From Streptomyces katrae (GTDB lineage: Bacteria > Actinomycetota > Actinomycetes > Streptomycetales > Streptomycetaceae), in assembly GCF_000717655.1 (NCBI RefSeq), contig NZ_JNZY01000020.1, positions 1 through 64,000 of the forward strand: a stretch of DNA of 64,000 nt. The letters run 5' to 3'. Positions 51,935 through 59,884 of the stretch are shown here, in pieces. A model generated the notes under the pieces. It did no database searches and was not told the origin of the DNA. It saw only the letters and a program-made list of their open reading frames with translations. Within the stretch, counting starts at the first letter, position 1; each line of letters opens with the position of its first letter. A program made the translations under genes and the position numbers.

Positions 51935-53632
51935 ATGACGTCCACGGTGCCCACCACCGCCGTCCCGCACAGCGACGGACAGCCGCCGATCACCATGTTC
52001 GGTCCGGACTTCCCGTACGCGTACGACGACTTCCTGGCCCACCCGGCGGGCCTGGGCCAGGTCCCGGCGACCGAGTTCGGCACCGAGGTCGCGGTCATCG
52101 GCGGCGGCCTGTCCGGCATCATCTCGGCGTACGAGCTGATGAAGATGGGCCTCAAGCCCGTCGTGTACGAGGCCGACCGGATCGGCGGCCGGCTGCGCAC
52201 CGTCGGCTTCGAGGGCGCCGGCACCGAGGGCCTGACCGCGGAGATGGGCGCCATGCGCTTCCCGCCGTCCTCCACCGCGCTCCAGCACTACATCGACCTC
52301 GTCGGCCTGGTCACCGAGCCCTTCCCGAACCCGCTCGCCGAGGCCACCCCCTCGACGGTCGTGGACCTCAAGGGCGAGACCCACTACGCCGAGACCATCG
52401 CCGACCTCCCGCAGGTCTACCGCGACGTGTCGGCCGCGTGGAACGCCTGCCTCGACGAGGGCGCCGACTTCTCCGACATGAACCAGGCGATGCGCGAGCG
52501 GGACGTCCCGCGCATCCGCGAGATCTGGGCGAAGCTCGTCGAGAAGCTCGACGACGAGACCTTCTACGGCTTCCTCTGCAAGTCCGAGGCCTTCCAGTCC
52601 TTCCGCAAGCGCGAGATCTTCGGCCAGGTCGGCTTCGGCACGGGCGGCTGGGACACCGACTTCCCGAACTCCATCCTGGAGATCCTCCGCGTCGTCTACA
52701 CCGAGGCGGACGACCACCACCGCGGCATCGTCGGCGGCTCGCAGCAGCTGCCGATGCGCCTGTGGGAGCGCGAGCCCGAGAAGATCGTCCACTGGGCCCA
52801 GGGCACCTCGCTGTCCTCCCTGCACGACGGCACCCCGCGTCCGGCGGTGACCCGCCTGCACCGCACGGCCGGCAACCGCATCACGGTCACCGACGCCGAC
52901 GGCGACATCCGTACGTACCGTGCCGCGATCTTCACGGCCCAGTCCTGGATGCTGCTGTCGAAGATCGCGTGCGACGACACGCTCTTCCCGATCGACCACT
53001 GGACGGCGATCGAGCGCACCCACTACATGGAGAGCTCGAAGCTCTTCATCCCGGTGGACCGGCCGTTCTGGCTGGACAAGGACGAGGAGACGGGCCGCGA
53101 CGTCATGTCGATGACCCTCACGGACCGCATGACGCGCGGCACGTACCTCCTGGACAACGGCCCGGACCAGCCGGCCGTCATCTGCCTCTCGTACACCTGG
53201 TGCGACGACAGCCTGAAGTGGCTGCCGCTGTCCGCGAACGAGCGGATGGAGGTCATGCTGAAGTCGCTCGGCGAGATCTACCCGAAGGTCGACATCCGCC
53301 GCCACATCATCGGCAACCCGGTGACCGTGTCGTGGGAGAACGAGCCCTACTTCATGGGCGCGTTCAAGGCCAACCTGCCGGGCCACTACCGCTACCAGCG
53401 GCGCCTGTTCACCCACTTCATGCAGGACCGCCTCCCCGAGGACAAGCGCGGCATCTTCCTCGCGGGAGACGACATCTCCTGGACGGCGGGCTGGGCCGAG
53501 GGCGCGGTCCAGACGGCGCTGAACGCGGTCTGGGGCGTCATGCACCACCTGGGCGGCTCCACGGACGCCACCAACCCCGGCCCGGGCGACGTCTACGACG
53601 AGATCGCCCCGGTCGAACTCCCGGAGGACTGA
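51935..53632 (+). CDS. Flavin monoamine oxidase family; amino-acid 2-monooxygenase-like
   Basis: A 565-residue flavoprotein. EVAVIGGGLSGIISAYEL is the FAD-binding loop, YEADRIGGRLRT the second family motif, MGAMRFPPSS the substrate-side loop, and IFLAGDDISWTAGWAEGAVQT the C-terminal FAD motif. The long size and MGAMRFP segment fit lysine/tryptophan/phenylalanine 2-monooxygenases (oxidative decarboxylation to the amide) better than simple amine oxidases. It is 52 bases after the amidase and probably in one transcript. A bidirectional terminator follows. Confidence 0.88.
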   Translation: MTSTVPTTAVPHSDGQPPITMFGPDFPYAYDDFLAHPAGLGQVPATEFGTEVAVIGGGLSGIISAYELMKMGLKPVVYEADRIGGRLRTVGFEGAGTEGLTAEMGAMRFPPSSTALQHYIDLVGLVTEPFPNPLAEATPSTVVDLKGETHYAETIADLPQVYRDVSAAWNACLDEGADFSDMNQAMRERDVPRIREIWAKLVEKLDDETFYGFLCKSEAFQSFRKREIFGQVGFGTGGWDTDFPNSILEILRVVYTEADDHHRGIVGGSQQLPMRLWEREPEKIVHWAQGTSLSSLHDGTPRPAVTRLHRTAGNRITVTDADGDIRTYRAAIFTAQSWMLLSKIACDDTLFPIDHWTAIERTHYMESSKLFIPVDRPFWLDKDEETGRDVMSMTLTDRMTRGTYLLDNGPDQPAVICLSYTWCDDSLKWLPLSANERMEVMLKSLGEIYPKVDIRRHIIGNPVTVSWENEPYFMGAFKANLPGHYRYQRRLFTHFMQDRLPEDKRGIFLAGDDISWTAGWAEGAVQTALNAVWGVMHHLGGSTDATNPGPGDVYDEIAPVELPED

Positions 53633-53660
53633 CCCACCCGGTCCCTCCGGCCCCGTGACC

Positions 53661-53699
53661 ACGGGCCGCCCCCGCGCCACGAGCGCGGCGGCGGCCCGT
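53661..53699. terminator. Bidirectional terminator
   Basis: A 17-bp stem with one mismatch (53661-53677 with 53683-53699, loop CACGA) lies between the convergent monooxygenase and DUF5995 genes. Confidence 0.85.
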
Positions 53700-53713
53700 C
53701 TTCATGCCCCGGC

Positions 53714-54355
53714 TCAGGAGGTCGGGGTCAGGAGGCAGCGGCCGACCAGGCCGACGCCGGCGTCGAGCGAATCCGTGAACTCCTCCGCCAGATCGGGGGA
53801 GCGGCGCAGGGTCCACAGCAGGCGGGCCGCCGACCAGGCGGCGCCCCGGGCCCGGTCCAGGCTCCACGAGCCGAGCAGGTGCGTCAGCGGGTCGGCGACC
53901 TCCAGCAGGTCCGGGCCCGGCATGAGGTCCTCCCGGATGTGCTCCTCCAGGGAGACCAGGGTGTCGCCGACCCGGTCGAAGTCCGCCTCCAGGGCCCGCG
54001 GTTCGCAGTCCAGCGCCCGGCAGGTGGCCACCACCGCCAGCGCGAGGTCGTGCCCGATGTGCGCGTTGATCCCGGCCAGCGCGTGCTGCAGTGGGCGGAT
54101 CCCCGGGTGACGGCGGTACTGCAGCAGTGGCCGCCAGCACGCCGGGGCCCGGTCGGCCTCCACCGCCGTCAGGTACCGCTCCGCGAACCGCACGCTGAGC
54201 GCCTCCGCCCGCCGCGGCGCGGGGAACTCCCCGTGGGAGATGCGGGCGTGCAGCGTCTCCGTCACGGTCAGGTACACCCGGTTGAAGACGGCGACACCGT
54301 CCTGCGCGGGGAGCCGCTCGTCCAGGGCGCGCATCCGCGCGAGCACCGCTTCCAT
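53714..54355 (-). CDS. DUF5995-family protein
   Basis: A 213-residue all-helical cytoplasmic protein of a family of unknown function. The start MEAVLARMRALDERLP and VAVFNRVYLTVTETLH are typical of it, with conserved HALAGINAHIGHDLALAV in the centre that may supply a metal-binding His/Asp set. ATG 54355 was chosen because upstream residues in the frame are low-complexity Arg/Pro and lack a ribosome site. Confidence 0.85.
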   Translation of the reverse strand: MEAVLARMRALDERLPAQDGVAVFNRVYLTVTETLHARISHGEFPAPRRAEALSVRFAERYLTAVEADRAPACWRPLLQYRRHPGIRPLQHALAGINAHIGHDLALAVVATCRALDCEPRALEADFDRVGDTLVSLEEHIREDLMPGPDLLEVADPLTHLLGSWSLDRARGAAWSAARLLWTLRRSPDLAEEFTDSLDAGVGLVGRCLLTPTS

Positions 54356-54536
54356 GGGAGGCAGCGTCCCAGCCGGCGGTGCGGATCCGGGGAACTTGGC
54401 CGTGTGCTTCCCCGGTTCGGGCGAACCCGGCTCAGGATCGCGTGTCCCGCGCGGCCGGTTCCCCGCCCGCGTCGCCCTCGCCTGGCGGGGCTCGCCGCGC
54501 CCGCCCATCTGAAGACGCGGAGCGGCCTTCGCAAGG

Positions 54537-55751
54537 CTACGGCCGGATACCTGCCGGTTCGTCCCGCTCTGCGGGCGCGGAGCCCGCGGCCACCGGCTTC
54601 TGCCGCAGTACGGCGGCCCCCGCGACCAGAGCGAACGCGAGCAGGGTGACCAGCCCGAAGGACACCACGAGCGAGGTCGCGTCCGCCACCGCACCGATCG
54701 CCGACGGCGCGATCAGCCCCGACGTGTACGTGATCGTCGCGACGCCCGCGATGGCCTGCGCCGGGGCCGGTCCGCTGCGCGCGGCTGCCGCGAAGGCCAG
54801 CGGGACCACCACGGCGATGCCCAGTCCGATCAGGCCGAAGCCCGCCAGCGCCGCGGCCGGGTGGCGGACCGTCACCACCAGCAGCCCGCCCGCGGTGGCC
54901 AGTACCCCGCCGGCCCGCACCGTGTGCACCGGCCCGAACCGGTCCACCACCCGGTCCCCGGCGAGCCGGGCGACGGCCATGGTGAGCGCGAACGCCGTGG
55001 TGGAGGCGGCGGCGAGACCGGCATCCGTGTCCAGGACGTCGCGCAGGTAGACCGCGGACCAGTCCAGGCTCGCGCCCTCCGCGAAGACGGCGCAGAACCC
55101 GATCGCGCCGATCAGCAGGGCGGACTTCGGGGGCAGCGCGAAATGCGGCGGCGCCTCGGCTCCTGCGGCGCTGCGCAGGTCCAGCACCCCGCGTACGGCG
55201 ACCAGCCCGGCAGCGGTCAGGGCGAGCGCGGCGAAGAGGTGGTGCAGCCGGGCGTCGGCCCCGGCATGGGCGGCGACCGTGCCCGCCGCCGAACCCAGCA
55301 GCGCGCCCACGCTCCACATGCCGTGCAGCGAGGACATGATCGAGCGGCCGAGCCGGTTCTCGGTCTCCACGCCCAGCGCGTTCATCGCCACGTCCGCCAT
55401 CCCGGAGGTGGCGCCGTAGACGAAGAGGGCGCAGCACAGCGTGGCCAGGTTCGGCGCCAGGCTCGGCAGGAGCAAGGACAGGGTCCACAGCGCCAGCAGC
55501 GCGCGCAGCGCGGTACGGTCCCCGAAGCGGTGGTTGATCCGGCCGGCCAGCGGCATCGCGAGCGCCGCGCCCAGGGCGGGGAAGGCGAGGGCGAGGCCCA
55601 GGGTGCCGGCGCTGAGCTGGGCGTGGTCCTGGATCCAGGGGATGCGGGTGGCGAAGGAGCCGGTGACGGCCCCGTGGGCGCAGAAGACGGCGGCGATGGC
55701 GAAGCGGGCCCGGCGCAGGCGCGCCGGGCCGAGGTCTGTTTCCCCTGTCAT
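54537..55751 (-). CDS. MFS transporter (YbjJ-like)
   Basis: This 404-residue carrier has 12 membrane segments. FATRIPWIQDHAQLSAGTLGLAL is the opening typical of the YbjJ/fucose-permease-like group (shown in part), and MADVAMNALGVETENRLGRSIMSSLHGMWSVGA (in part) its central motif. The role is probably sugar or metabolite transport. It is divergent from a ROK repressor, with a perfect inverted repeat directly before its start codon, so it is almost certainly the repressor's target. Confidence 0.92.
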   Translation of the reverse strand: MTGETDLGPARLRRARFAIAAVFCAHGAVTGSFATRIPWIQDHAQLSAGTLGLALAFPALGAALAMPLAGRINHRFGDRTALRALLALWTLSLLLPSLAPNLATLCCALFVYGATSGMADVAMNALGVETENRLGRSIMSSLHGMWSVGALLGSAAGTVAAHAGADARLHHLFAALALTAAGLVAVRGVLDLRSAAGAEAPPHFALPPKSALLIGAIGFCAVFAEGASLDWSAVYLRDVLDTDAGLAAASTTAFALTMAVARLAGDRVVDRFGPVHTVRAGGVLATAGGLLVVTVRHPAAALAGFGLIGLGIAVVVPLAFAAAARSGPAPAQAIAGVATITYTSGLIAPSAIGAVADATSLVVSFGLVTLLAFALVAGAAVLRQKPVAAGSAPAERDEPAGIRP

Positions 55752-55758
55752 GGCATTA

Positions 55759-55785
55759 AACTATCAGGGACCCTGCCTGATAGTT
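55759..55785. promoter_or_regulatory. ROK-repressor operator between mfs and rok
   Basis: AACTATCAGG (55759-55768) and CCTGATAGTT (55776-55785) are exact 10-bp inverted arms around seven bases. The repeat begins eight bases upstream of the MFS start codon and ends 22 bases before the ROK ATG, so one bound dimer would cover both promoters. It is among the most A/T-rich stretches of the area. Confidence 0.85.
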
Positions 55786-55806
55786 AGCGGCGTGGAGCTA
55801 CCTAGG

Positions 55807-56973
55807 ATGGGCGCCGTGACTCCTGCCAAAGCCCTGGCCCCAGCCGCCACCGCTCCGTCGCCCGCGTCGCCGAGTACGGCCCGGGCCATCAACGACCGGC
55901 TCGCCCTGCGATTCCTCCAAGAGGAAGGGCCGCTGACCGCCACTCAGCTCAAGACGATGACCGGCCTCTCCCGCCCTTCGGTCGCCGATCTCGTCGAGCG
56001 GCTGACCGGGGCCGGGCTGATCGAGGTCGTCGGGCAGTCGGGCGAACAGCGCCGCGGCCCCAACGCCAGGCTGTACGGGATCGTCGCCCGCCGTGCGTAC
56101 CTGGCGGCCCTGGACGTACGGACGGACAGCGCGACCGCGGTGGTCGCGGACCTGCTCGGCCGCCCTCTCGCCCAGGCCGAGCTCCCGGTGGACGCCGTCG
56201 AGGAGGCCGTGGACCTGCTCGAGGCGCTCGCGCGGGAGGCCGGCGCGGACGGGCTGCACACCGTGGTGGCCGGCGCGCCGGGCCTGGTGGCCCCGTCCGA
56301 CGGGGTGCTGCGCAGCACCGCCGGCCTGCCGGTGTGGCACCGGGACCTGGTGGCGGCCCTCCGGCGGAGGCTGCCGGCCACGGTGGTGGTGGAGAACGAG
56401 ACGAACCTCGCGGCCCTCGCGGAACAGCGGGTCGGGGCCGCGCAGGACCTGGACTCCTTCGTGCTGCTGTGGCTCGGCGCGGGCGTCGGCGCGGCCGTGG
56501 TCCTGGACGGGCGGCTGCGGCGGGGCGCGTCGGGCGGGGCGGGCGAGATCGGCTTCCTGCCGGTGCCGGGCACGGGCCGGCTGCCCTCCGCCACGGACTG
56601 CGAGGGCGGCTTCCACGCGTTGGTCGGCCGGGAGGCCGTGGTCGCGCTCGCGGCGGAGCACGGCTGGGCCGGGCCGGTGGAGGAGGCGGTGGCGGGCGCC
56701 GCGGGCGAGGCCTTCATCGAGGCCCTGGCGGAACGGCTCGCGCTGGGCGCGGCGGCCGTCGCGGCGGTGCTGGATCCGGGGTGCCTGGTCCTGGCGGGTG
56801 GGCTGGGCCACGCGGGCGGCGCCCCCCTCGCCTGCGCGGTGGCCCGCCGCCTGACGACGCTGACCCCGGTCCCGATGGAGGTCCGGGCCACTGCCCTCGG
56901 CGACCCGGCGGTCCTGACGGGGGCGCGGCTGGCCGCCCGCGAAGCCGCGCAGGCGGACCTCTTCGCCCCCTGA
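55807..56973 (+). CDS. ROK-family transcriptional repressor
   Basis: A 388-residue protein. An N-terminal winged HTH (~30-85; TATQLKTMTGLSRPSVADLV) is fused to a ROK sugar-kinase-like domain with WLGAGVGAAVVLDGRLRRGA and GASGGAGEIGFLPV. The zinc motif CxCGxxGCxE usual in ROK proteins is missing; the region reads RLPSATDCEGGFHALVG. Ligand is probably a sugar. ATG 55807 gives a sensible N-terminus; GTG 55792 and 55816 are alternatives. It should repress itself and the divergent transporter. Confidence 0.92.
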   Translation: MGAVTPAKALAPAATAPSPASPSTARAINDRLALRFLQEEGPLTATQLKTMTGLSRPSVADLVERLTGAGLIEVVGQSGEQRRGPNARLYGIVARRAYLAALDVRTDSATAVVADLLGRPLAQAELPVDAVEEAVDLLEALAREAGADGLHTVVAGAPGLVAPSDGVLRSTAGLPVWHRDLVAALRRRLPATVVVENETNLAALAEQRVGAAQDLDSFVLLWLGAGVGAAVVLDGRLRRGASGGAGEIGFLPVPGTGRLPSATDCEGGFHALVGREAVVALAAEHGWAGPVEEAVAGAAGEAFIEALAERLALGAAAVAAVLDPGCLVLAGGLGHAGGAPLACAVARRLTTLTPVPMEVRATALGDPAVLTGARLAAREAAQADLFAP

Positions 56974-56991
56974 GCCGCACCGGCCGGCACC

Positions 56992-57014
56992 GGCCGCACC
57001 GGGCCGGTGCGGCC
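56992..57014. terminator. Bidirectional terminator
   Basis: GGCCGCACCG (56992-57001) pairs with CGGTGCGGCC (57005-57014) around GGC, in a G+C-rich, repeat-rich gap between the convergent ROK and CorA genes. Confidence 0.7.
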
Positions 57015-57068
57015 CGGTGTGCATCGGGCCGGACCATGCCGCACCGTGGTTGCACCCGGCCGGACGGC

Positions 57069-58058
57069 CTACTCGTCGTCGACGCTTTCGTCGTCGTGGA
57101 GCCGGCGCCAGATGCGGGTGCGGTGCAGTACGTAGAGCGCGCCGGCCAAGAAGACCACCTGGAGGCCCACGGCGAGCACCCAGAAGATGACCCGGCTCTC
57201 CAGCTCGTCCGTCAGGTAGGCGAAGTTCATGCCGAAGAACCCCGTCAGGAAGGTCAGCGGCAGAAAGATCGTCGAAACGATCGCCAGCCGGTTGATCACG
57301 CCGTTCTGCTCGCCGGACACCAGCGAGGAGTAGGTGCCGAAGCCCCGCCGGGCGGCCTCCTGGAGTGCCTCGATGTCCGTCAGCACCAGCCTCGACACGC
57401 GCTGGTACTCACGGGCGAGCCGCTGGCGCTCCTCCGGGAAGTTGCGGTTCAGCACCCGGCGCGTGATGGCCTCCTCCGCCGCCTGGTGGTAGGGGAGGAG
57501 CGTGTGGTGCAGGAGCGCCGAGGTCCGGCGCAGCCGGGCCAGGCTGTAGAGCTGCTCGGGCTCGCGCTGCCGGAACATCTCGTCCTCCAGGTCCTCCACC
57601 TCCAGGAGGGCCTGGACGGCGGATCGCCGGTAGGTCTCCAAGGCCTCGCCCAGCAGCAGGAACAGCGTGGCCACCGCGTCGGGGGGCCGTTCGTGCGGGA
57701 AGCGGGCGACGAGGCTCTCCACCAGCCCGGCCGGTCCCCGGTGCACCGTGACCAAATACCGCTCGGTGGCCACGACATGGAGGTGGACGACCTGGCCCGC
57801 CTCGATCGCCGGGACGACGAACGCGGCGGCGTCACCGAGGAACTCGGCGCGGGCGGATTCTCCCTCCCGGCCCAGCCACGGCAGGTCCTCGGCCTCCAGG
57901 CCGAGCAGGTGGGCGATCGGCTGCTCCCCGGGCGGTGCTTCCTCGGGCAGCTCCGCGTCCACCAACACGAAACGGGATTCCGCGAGTCGCTGACGGGCTT
58001 CGGAGACCGGGGTGCGCCGCGCGATGCCCTCCGGCATGGACACCACCGAAACGATCAT
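57069..58058 (-). CDS. corA: CorA-family divalent cation transporter
   Basis: A 329-residue protein. The cytoplasmic alpha/beta funnel and long helices fill ~1-265; two C-terminal membrane segments follow, separated by the selectivity motif G-M-N in TGFFGMNFAYL. It mediates Mg2+ (or Co2+) passage across the membrane. The ATG at 58058 overlaps the stop of the upstream NAD(P)-binding protein by four bases. It may therefore be transcribed from the ECF41-type promoter. Confidence 0.93.
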   Translation of the reverse strand: MIVSVVSMPEGIARRTPVSEARQRLAESRFVLVDAELPEEAPPGEQPIAHLLGLEAEDLPWLGREGESARAEFLGDAAAFVVPAIEAGQVVHLHVVATERYLVTVHRGPAGLVESLVARFPHERPPDAVATLFLLLGEALETYRRSAVQALLEVEDLEDEMFRQREPEQLYSLARLRRTSALLHHTLLPYHQAAEEAITRRVLNRNFPEERQRLAREYQRVSRLVLTDIEALQEAARRGFGTYSSLVSGEQNGVINRLAIVSTIFLPLTFLTGFFGMNFAYLTDELESRVIFWVLAVGLQVVFLAGALYVLHRTRIWRRLHDDESVDDE

Positions 58059-58813
58059 CGCCCCGCCGCTCCGGCCCGCGCCGCCAGGAACTCCGCGAAC
58101 GTGCCCTTGCCGGACGCGTGGGACGGGGTCAGGTTGCCGCCGCGGCAGAAAGCCGCGTACGCCTTCCCCGCGAGGGGCAGCGGGAACACCTTGCGCCGCC
58201 GTCCCGTCGCCGCCAGGTACGACCGGCCCAGTTCCACCAGCGTGTGGATCTCCGGGCCGCCCATGTCCGTGACCCGGCCGGCCGGGGCCGGGACGGCGAG
58301 TTCCGCCATCCGGTCGGCGACCTCCTCCACGGCGATGGGCTGCACCCTGACCCCCCTCGGCAGCGGCAGCGGCACCAGCGGCACCTTCGCCAGCCCGTCC
58401 ACCGCCATCGCCACCAGGTCGTGGAACTGAGTGGTCCGCAGGATCGTCACGCCCAGCCCCGACGCCTCCAGCATCCGCTCGACCTGGTACTTCACCTTGT
58501 AGTAGCCGAACGGGACCACATCGACCCCGACGATCGAGATGTAGACGATGTTCGTGACCGTCCCGGCCCGCCGGGCCGCCTCGATCAGGTGCCCGGCGGC
58601 CACGTCGTCGCCGCCCCGCGGGGTGCTCGCGCAGTGCACGACCACCTCCGCGCCCGCCATCGCGGCATCGAGCCCGCTGCCGTCCCGGAGATCGACCGGG
58701 TGGTCCTTCGCGTGCCGGCTCAGGACCCGTACGTCGTGGCCCGCGGCCCGCAGCCGGCTGACGACCAGCGCGCCGAGGTTTCCGGTGCCTCCGGTGACGA
58801 GGATCGTGCTCAT
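58055..58813 (-). CDS. NAD(P)-binding SDR/NmrA-type protein (COE-like)
   Basis: A 252-residue atypical SDR. TILVTGGTGNLGALVVSRL is the dinucleotide motif and VYISIVGVDVVPFGYYKVKYQVE supplies the Y-x-x-x-K pair in a shifted position. ECF41 sigma factors typically control an adjacent carboxymuconolactone decarboxylase, oxidoreductase or NAD-dependent epimerase (COE) gene, and this is such a gene, lying directly downstream of one. A matching promoter sits 37-70 bases before its start. Substrate unknown. Confidence 0.88.
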   Translation of the reverse strand: MSTILVTGGTGNLGALVVSRLRAAGHDVRVLSRHAKDHPVDLRDGSGLDAAMAGAEVVVHCASTPRGGDDVAAGHLIEAARRAGTVTNIVYISIVGVDVVPFGYYKVKYQVERMLEASGLGVTILRTTQFHDLVAMAVDGLAKVPLVPLPLPRGVRVQPIAVEEVADRMAELAVPAPAGRVTDMGGPEIHTLVELGRSYLAATGRRRKVFPLPLAGKAYAAFCRGGNLTPSHASGKGTFAEFLAARAGAAGR

Positions 58814-58855
58814 GGTGTTCGTTCCTTCCCTGAAGGGGGTGCGTTCACCGGCTGA

Positions 58856-58882
58856 GACCGGACAGCCCTCAGGAATGTGACA
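58856..58882 (-). promoter_or_regulatory. ECF41-type promoter
   Basis: On the minus strand TGTCACA (58882-58876) is followed by 16 bases and GGTC (58859-58856). The published ECF41 consensus is TGTCACA-N16-CGTC; the match is perfect in the -35 and spacing and 3 of 4 in the -10. The -35 overlaps the last codons of the sigma-factor gene itself, and the site faces the NAD(P)-binding gene. Confidence 0.75.
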
Positions 58883-59783
58883 GCTGCCGCTGAAGGAACT
58901 CCAGCTTCTCCGGATTCACCACGCTGCGCACCTCGCGCACCAGCCCGTCCTCGATCTCCACCTGCAGGACCGTCCCGCCCACGATCAGCGCGGGCTCCCC
59001 GTTGACCTCCGCGAAGGAGATCGGCATCCCGGCCGCGAACTTGCGCAGCACACCCACCAGGAAGCGGGCCACCTTGTCCGGGCCCAGGATCGGCCGCCGT
59101 GCCGCGCCCACGATCCCGCCGCCGTCCGCCACGTACCGCACGTCGGCGGTCAGCATGCCCTCCAGCCGGGCCAGGTCGCCGTCGCGCGCCGCCGTCAGGA
59201 AGGTCTCCACCAGGCGCTGCCACTGCGCCGGATCCGGTTCGAAGCGGGGGCGCGACTCCCGTCCGCCGGACGGCCCGGCCGTCCGGCCCGCAGCGACCCG
59301 GGCCGCGGCCCGCCGGTAGAGCTGCCGGCAGTTGGCCTCGGTCAGGTCCAGGAGCCCGGCGATCTCCCGATGGCCGTACGCGAACGCCTCGCGCAGCACG
59401 TACACCGCCCGCTCCACCGGCGTCAGCTGCTCCAGCAGCACCAGCAGGGCCATGGACACGCTGTCCCGCTGCTCCGCAGACTCCAGCGGGCCGAGGGTTC
59501 CGTCCCCGGTGAGGACCGGCTCGGGGAGCCAGGGGCCGACGTACTCCTCGCGCCGGGCCCGCGCCGAGGTGAGGCGGTTCAGGCAGAGGCGGGTGACGAC
59601 CTTGGCGAGCCAGGCCCCGGGGTGCTCGATGTCCTCGCGCCCGGCGGAGCTCCAGCGCAGCCAGGCGTCCTGGACGGTGTCCTCGGCCTCGGCGGCGGAG
59701 CCGAGCATGCGGTAGGCGATGCCGAACATCCGGGGCCGGTGCTCCTCGAAGTCCGCGACGGGTGCGGCGTCCTGTGTGATCAC
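58869..59783 (-). CDS. ECF41-type sigma factor with C-terminal SnoaL domain
   Basis: A 304-residue sigma factor. Regions 2 and 4 (~10-165; PRMFGIAYRMLGSAAEAEDTVQ, LRWSSAG, HREIAGLLDLTEANCRQLYRRA) are followed by a SnoaL-like domain (~185-300; FLTAARDGDLARLEGML, ADGGG, VVNPEKLEFLQRQL). In ECF41 proteins this fused domain controls activity in place of a separate anti-sigma factor, and the NPDKL-like motif (NPEKL here) is needed for that. ATG 59783 is preferred. The next gene is its probable target. Confidence 0.93.
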   Translation of the reverse strand: MITQDAAPVADFEEHRPRMFGIAYRMLGSAAEAEDTVQDAWLRWSSAGREDIEHPGAWLAKVVTRLCLNRLTSARARREEYVGPWLPEPVLTGDGTLGPLESAEQRDSVSMALLVLLEQLTPVERAVYVLREAFAYGHREIAGLLDLTEANCRQLYRRAAARVAAGRTAGPSGGRESRPRFEPDPAQWQRLVETFLTAARDGDLARLEGMLTADVRYVADGGGIVGAARRPILGPDKVARFLVGVLRKFAAGMPISFAEVNGEPALIVGGTVLQVEIEDGLVREVRSVVNPEKLEFLQRQLSHS

Positions 59784-59818
59784 CGCAGCAGCCTACGAGG
59801 GGCCGCGCCGGCACGTGC

Positions 59819-59852
59819 GAGGACCCGGTGACCGCCGGGCCACCGGGTCCTC
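59819..59852 (-). terminator. Chitinase terminator
   Basis: GAGGACCCGGTG (59819-59830) and its exact complement (59841-59852) form a 12-bp stem with a ten-base loop. It lies 33 bases downstream of the chitinase stop and upstream of the ECF41 gene, ending the chitinase transcript. Confidence 0.8.
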
Positions 59853-59884
59853 ACGTTCGCCCGCCTACGGGAACCGACGGGGTG

